From Verrucomicrobiales bacterium (GTDB lineage Bacteria; Verrucomicrobiota; Verrucomicrobiia; Verrucomicrobiales; V1-33): a stretch of 8,158 nt of DNA. Of the stretch, positions 6,697 to 8,158 are shown one piece after another. Below the pieces are notes generated by a model. It was not told the origin of the DNA. It saw only the letters and a list, made by a program, of their open reading frames with translations, and ran no database searches. The position numbers and the translations under genes were made by a program. Position 1 is the first letter of the stretch. Every line of letters begins with the position of its first letter. The stretch is from the NCBI GenBank assembly GCA_023253495.1, contig JALRGF010000051.1, forward strand, positions 1-8,158, in the 5' to 3' direction.

Positions 6697-7256
6697 CGGA
6701 CGGCCTCCTTCTGTCCCACCATCACCGCATCGGCGCCATCGGTTTCGGCAAACCGCACGCGCACATAATCGCCGGGCCGGGTGGAGTGCCGGAGGCCGAC
6801 AAAATCCGCCTGGATCGGCAGCTCGCGGCACCCGCGGTCAAGCAATACCGCCAGCTCCACCCGCGCCGGCCGCCCGAAATCAGCCAGCTCGTCCAGCGCC
6901 GCCCGGATCGTCCGGCCGGTGTAGAGCACGTCGTCAAAAAGCACCACTTCCGCCCCGTCCACGTCAAAATCAATCTGTGAGCCGCGCAGCCGGGGCACCG
7001 TGACCAGGGCGGCGAGGTCGTCGCGATAGAGCGAAATATCAAGCGACCCGACGGGCGGGGCCCCGCGGCCCGGCTGGCGGCGGGCGAGTTCCGCGGCCAC
7101 GCGGCGGGCCAGCGGCACGCCGCGGCGCTCGATCCCGATGAAGACCGGCCAGGTTTCCGGATGGCGGTCCGCCACCGCGTCGGCCAGACGACCGACAGCC
7201 GCCTGCACGCCGTCCGCGTCAAGCAGCAGCTGTGAATCGGCAACAGGATCAGGCAT
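6693..7256 (-). CDS. pyrR: PyrR family bifunctional pyr operon regulator / uracil phosphoribosyltransferase
   Basis: PyrR proteins bind PRPP and UMP/UTP. In Bacillus they attenuate pyr mRNA by binding its leader, and many members also convert uracil plus PRPP to UMP. The 187-residue product has the family layout. FIGIERRGVPLARRVA is at about residues 39-54, SLDISLYRDDL at about 71-81 (a PyrR hallmark), and the PRPP-binding loop VVLFDDVLYTGRTIR at 104-118. LLDRGCRELPIQADFVG (about 138-154) and the end VRFAETDGADAV are also typical. The start at 7254-7256 gives a normal N-terminus; an ATG at 7296-7298 would add 14 unconserved residues. No clear Shine-Dalgarno site is seen. The purD stop lies only 54 nt upstream, which is short for a classical pyr attenuator with antiterminator and terminator hairpins, and I see no such hairpins. 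The catalytic or a different regulatory role is therefore open. Confidence 0.94.
   Translation of the reverse strand: MPDPVADSQLLLDADGVQAAVGRLADAVADRHPETWPVFIGIERRGVPLARRVAAELARRQPGRGAPPVGSLDISLYRDDLAALVTVPRLRGSQIDFDVDGAEVVLFDDVLYTGRTIRAALDELADFGRPARVELAVLLDRGCRELPIQADFVGLRHSTRPGDYVRVRFAETDGADAVMVGQKEAVR
6704..6710 (-). promoter_or_regulatory. Strong Shine-Dalgarno site of pyrB inside the pyrR 3' end
   Basis: Minus-strand AAGGAGG lies within the last codons of pyrR, about 7 nt before the pyrB ATG. It decides the pyrB start. With the ATGA overlap it gives the usual geometry for translational coupling of pyrR and pyrB. It is the only near-consensus site in front of a confidently assigned gene here. 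Confidence 0.85.
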
Positions 7257-7310
7257 CGTCACGCCGCAGGATGTACGTGGGCGCACGGGCGATTGCAAGC
7301 CGGCACCGGG

Positions 7311-8158
7311 TCACTCGAAATGCCGGCGACCGATGTCGCGGCGCCGCTGCCGGCCCGGAAACGTGATGGCTTCGGCCGCCGGCTCGACCCGCGCCAAGGC
7401 TTCCTCGCGGGTCGCCCCGCGGGCGACCACGGCCAGCACACGCCCGCCATTGGTTTCATAGGACGGTGTCCCCGGAGGCCCCCCGGCGGCCAGGCGGGTG
7501 CCGCAATGAAAGACGTGGGCCCCGGAGGCGGCGGCCTCTTCCAGACCGCGGATCGGGTCGCCGCTCCGGCTCGATGCCGGGTATCCCGCACTGGCCAGGA
7601 TCACGCAAACGCTCCAGCCGGGAGAAAACGTCATCAGCTCCGGCCGCAGATCGCCGCGCGCCCCGTGCAGGACGTACTGCACAAAATCACCACCCACCAG
7701 CGGCATCACCGCCTCACACTCCGGGTCGCCAAACCGGCAGTTGTATTCGATCACCTTCGGACCGTTCGGCGTCAGCATCAGCCCGAAATACAGAAACCCG
7801 CGGTACGGCAGCCCATCGGCCTGCAGGCCGGCCACCGTCGGCGCCACGATTTCCCGCTCGATCCGTTCCATCAGCTCCGCGGAGACCAGGTCGCGACTCG
7901 CCACCGCCCCCATGCCTCCGGTGTTCGGTCCTTCGTCTCCGTCGTGGATCCGCTTGTAGTCGCGCGCCGGGCACAGGATGTGATAGCGGCCGTCAACCAG
8001 GCTGGCGAAAATACTGACCTCCGGCCCGGTCAGGCATTCTTCGATCACCACCCGCCCGGGACCGAACGCGCACCGCACAAAAATCGTGTCGAGAAACGCG
8101 TCCGCCTCGCGCCGCGTCCCACAGACCGCCACCCCCTTGCCCGCCGCCAGGCCGTCAA
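7311..8158 (-). CDS. purD: Phosphoribosylamine-glycine ligase (GAR synthetase), C-terminal part (5' end beyond the right edge)
   Basis: PurD joins phosphoribosylamine and glycine with ATP to form glycinamide ribonucleotide, an early step of purine synthesis. The 281 visible codons cover most of the ATP-grasp domain and the C-terminal domain; the family is about 420-430 residues, so the N-terminal third is missing. The visible part opens with DGLAAGKG, the ATP-binding K-x-DGLAAGKGV region. It continues with EECLTGPEVS (about 39-48), DYKRIHDGDEGPNTGGMGA (about 66-84), and EYNCRFGDPE (137-146), whose acidic and Asn residues bind metal and ATP. The C-terminal domain runs from GWSVCVILASAGYP to the usual ending, here RRDIGRRHFE, with TGA at 7311-7313. 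Reading frame and motifs are intact. It is followed after 54 nt by pyrR, so the purine gene may share a transcript with the pyr genes. Confidence 0.96.
   Translation of the reverse strand, partial: DGLAAGKGVAVCGTRREADAFLDTIFVRCAFGPGRVVIEECLTGPEVSIFASLVDGRYHILCPARDYKRIHDGDEGPNTGGMGAVASRDLVSAELMERIEREIVAPTVAGLQADGLPYRGFLYFGLMLTPNGPKVIEYNCRFGDPECEAVMPLVGGDFVQYVLHGARGDLRPELMTFSPGWSVCVILASAGYPASSRSGDPIRGLEEAAASGAHVFHCGTRLAAGGPPGTPSYETNGGRVLAVVARGATREEALARVEPAAEAITFPGRQRRRDIGRRHFE

Noticed and set aside
5153..6768. Long plus-strand frames at 5153-5782 and 5788-6768
   Set aside because: They are antisense to the TIM-barrel gene and to pyrB, both with intact family motifs; the plus-strand products show no recognisable family.
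6697..6831. Longer pyrB start at 6831
   Set aside because: It would overlap pyrR by 139 nt and add residues unlike the family, while the ATG at 6694-6696 has a strong Shine-Dalgarno site and the normal N-terminus.

Overview
The window is a GC-rich bacterial chromosome segment in which every supported gene is read from the minus strand. Gene order along transcription is purD (cut at the right edge), pyrR, pyrB, a phosphoenolpyruvate-hydrolase-family TIM barrel gene, a large secreted lectin/Ig-repeat gene, and mreB (cut at the left edge). The best guess for the source is Verrucomicrobiota, perhaps Opitutae. The pointers are the large secreted ConA-like/Ig-like repeat protein with a short C-terminal module ending in YFRAAR, a tail style I associate with that phylum, plus high GC and few clear Shine-Dalgarno sites. 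This is inference and no marker gene in the window proves it.

Right part (about 4850-8158), nucleotide metabolism. The C-terminal two thirds of PurD (purine pathway, GAR synthetase) is followed after 54 nt by PyrR (uracil phosphoribosyltransferase/pyr regulator family). PyrR overlaps PyrB (aspartate carbamoyltransferase catalytic chain) by an ATGA stop/start, and pyrB has the only textbook Shine-Dalgarno site among the assigned genes. Only 29 nt after pyrB comes a 293-residue TIM-barrel protein of the PEP-hydrolase (Tm-1 C-terminal-like) family, apparently the last gene of the pyr transcription unit. No pyrC or pyrI is seen here.

Middle part (about 860-4720). One gene encodes a 1258-residue exported protein with a signal peptide, four L-type-lectin-like (ConA-like jelly-roll) domains alternating with three Ig-like domains, and a short C-terminal module. 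No catalytic domain is recognisable. It ends at a strong intrinsic terminator (861-890).

Left part (1-860). The first 163 codons of mreB (actin-like cell-shape protein) are preceded by a leader of about 370 nt. This leader holds several inverted repeats, a pair of near-identical 11-mers, and an AGGAGG-preceded small ORF that overlaps the mreB start out of frame. mreB itself has no Shine-Dalgarno site, so the leader is the least explained stretch in the window.

The very long plus-strand open frames (for example 890-5104) are antisense shadows of GC-rich genes and are not called. I see no RNA genes, CRISPR arrays, transposons or phage genes. The most novel-looking object is the lectin/Ig repeat protein, followed by the mreB leader and the placement of the PEP-hydrolase-like gene behind pyrRB.
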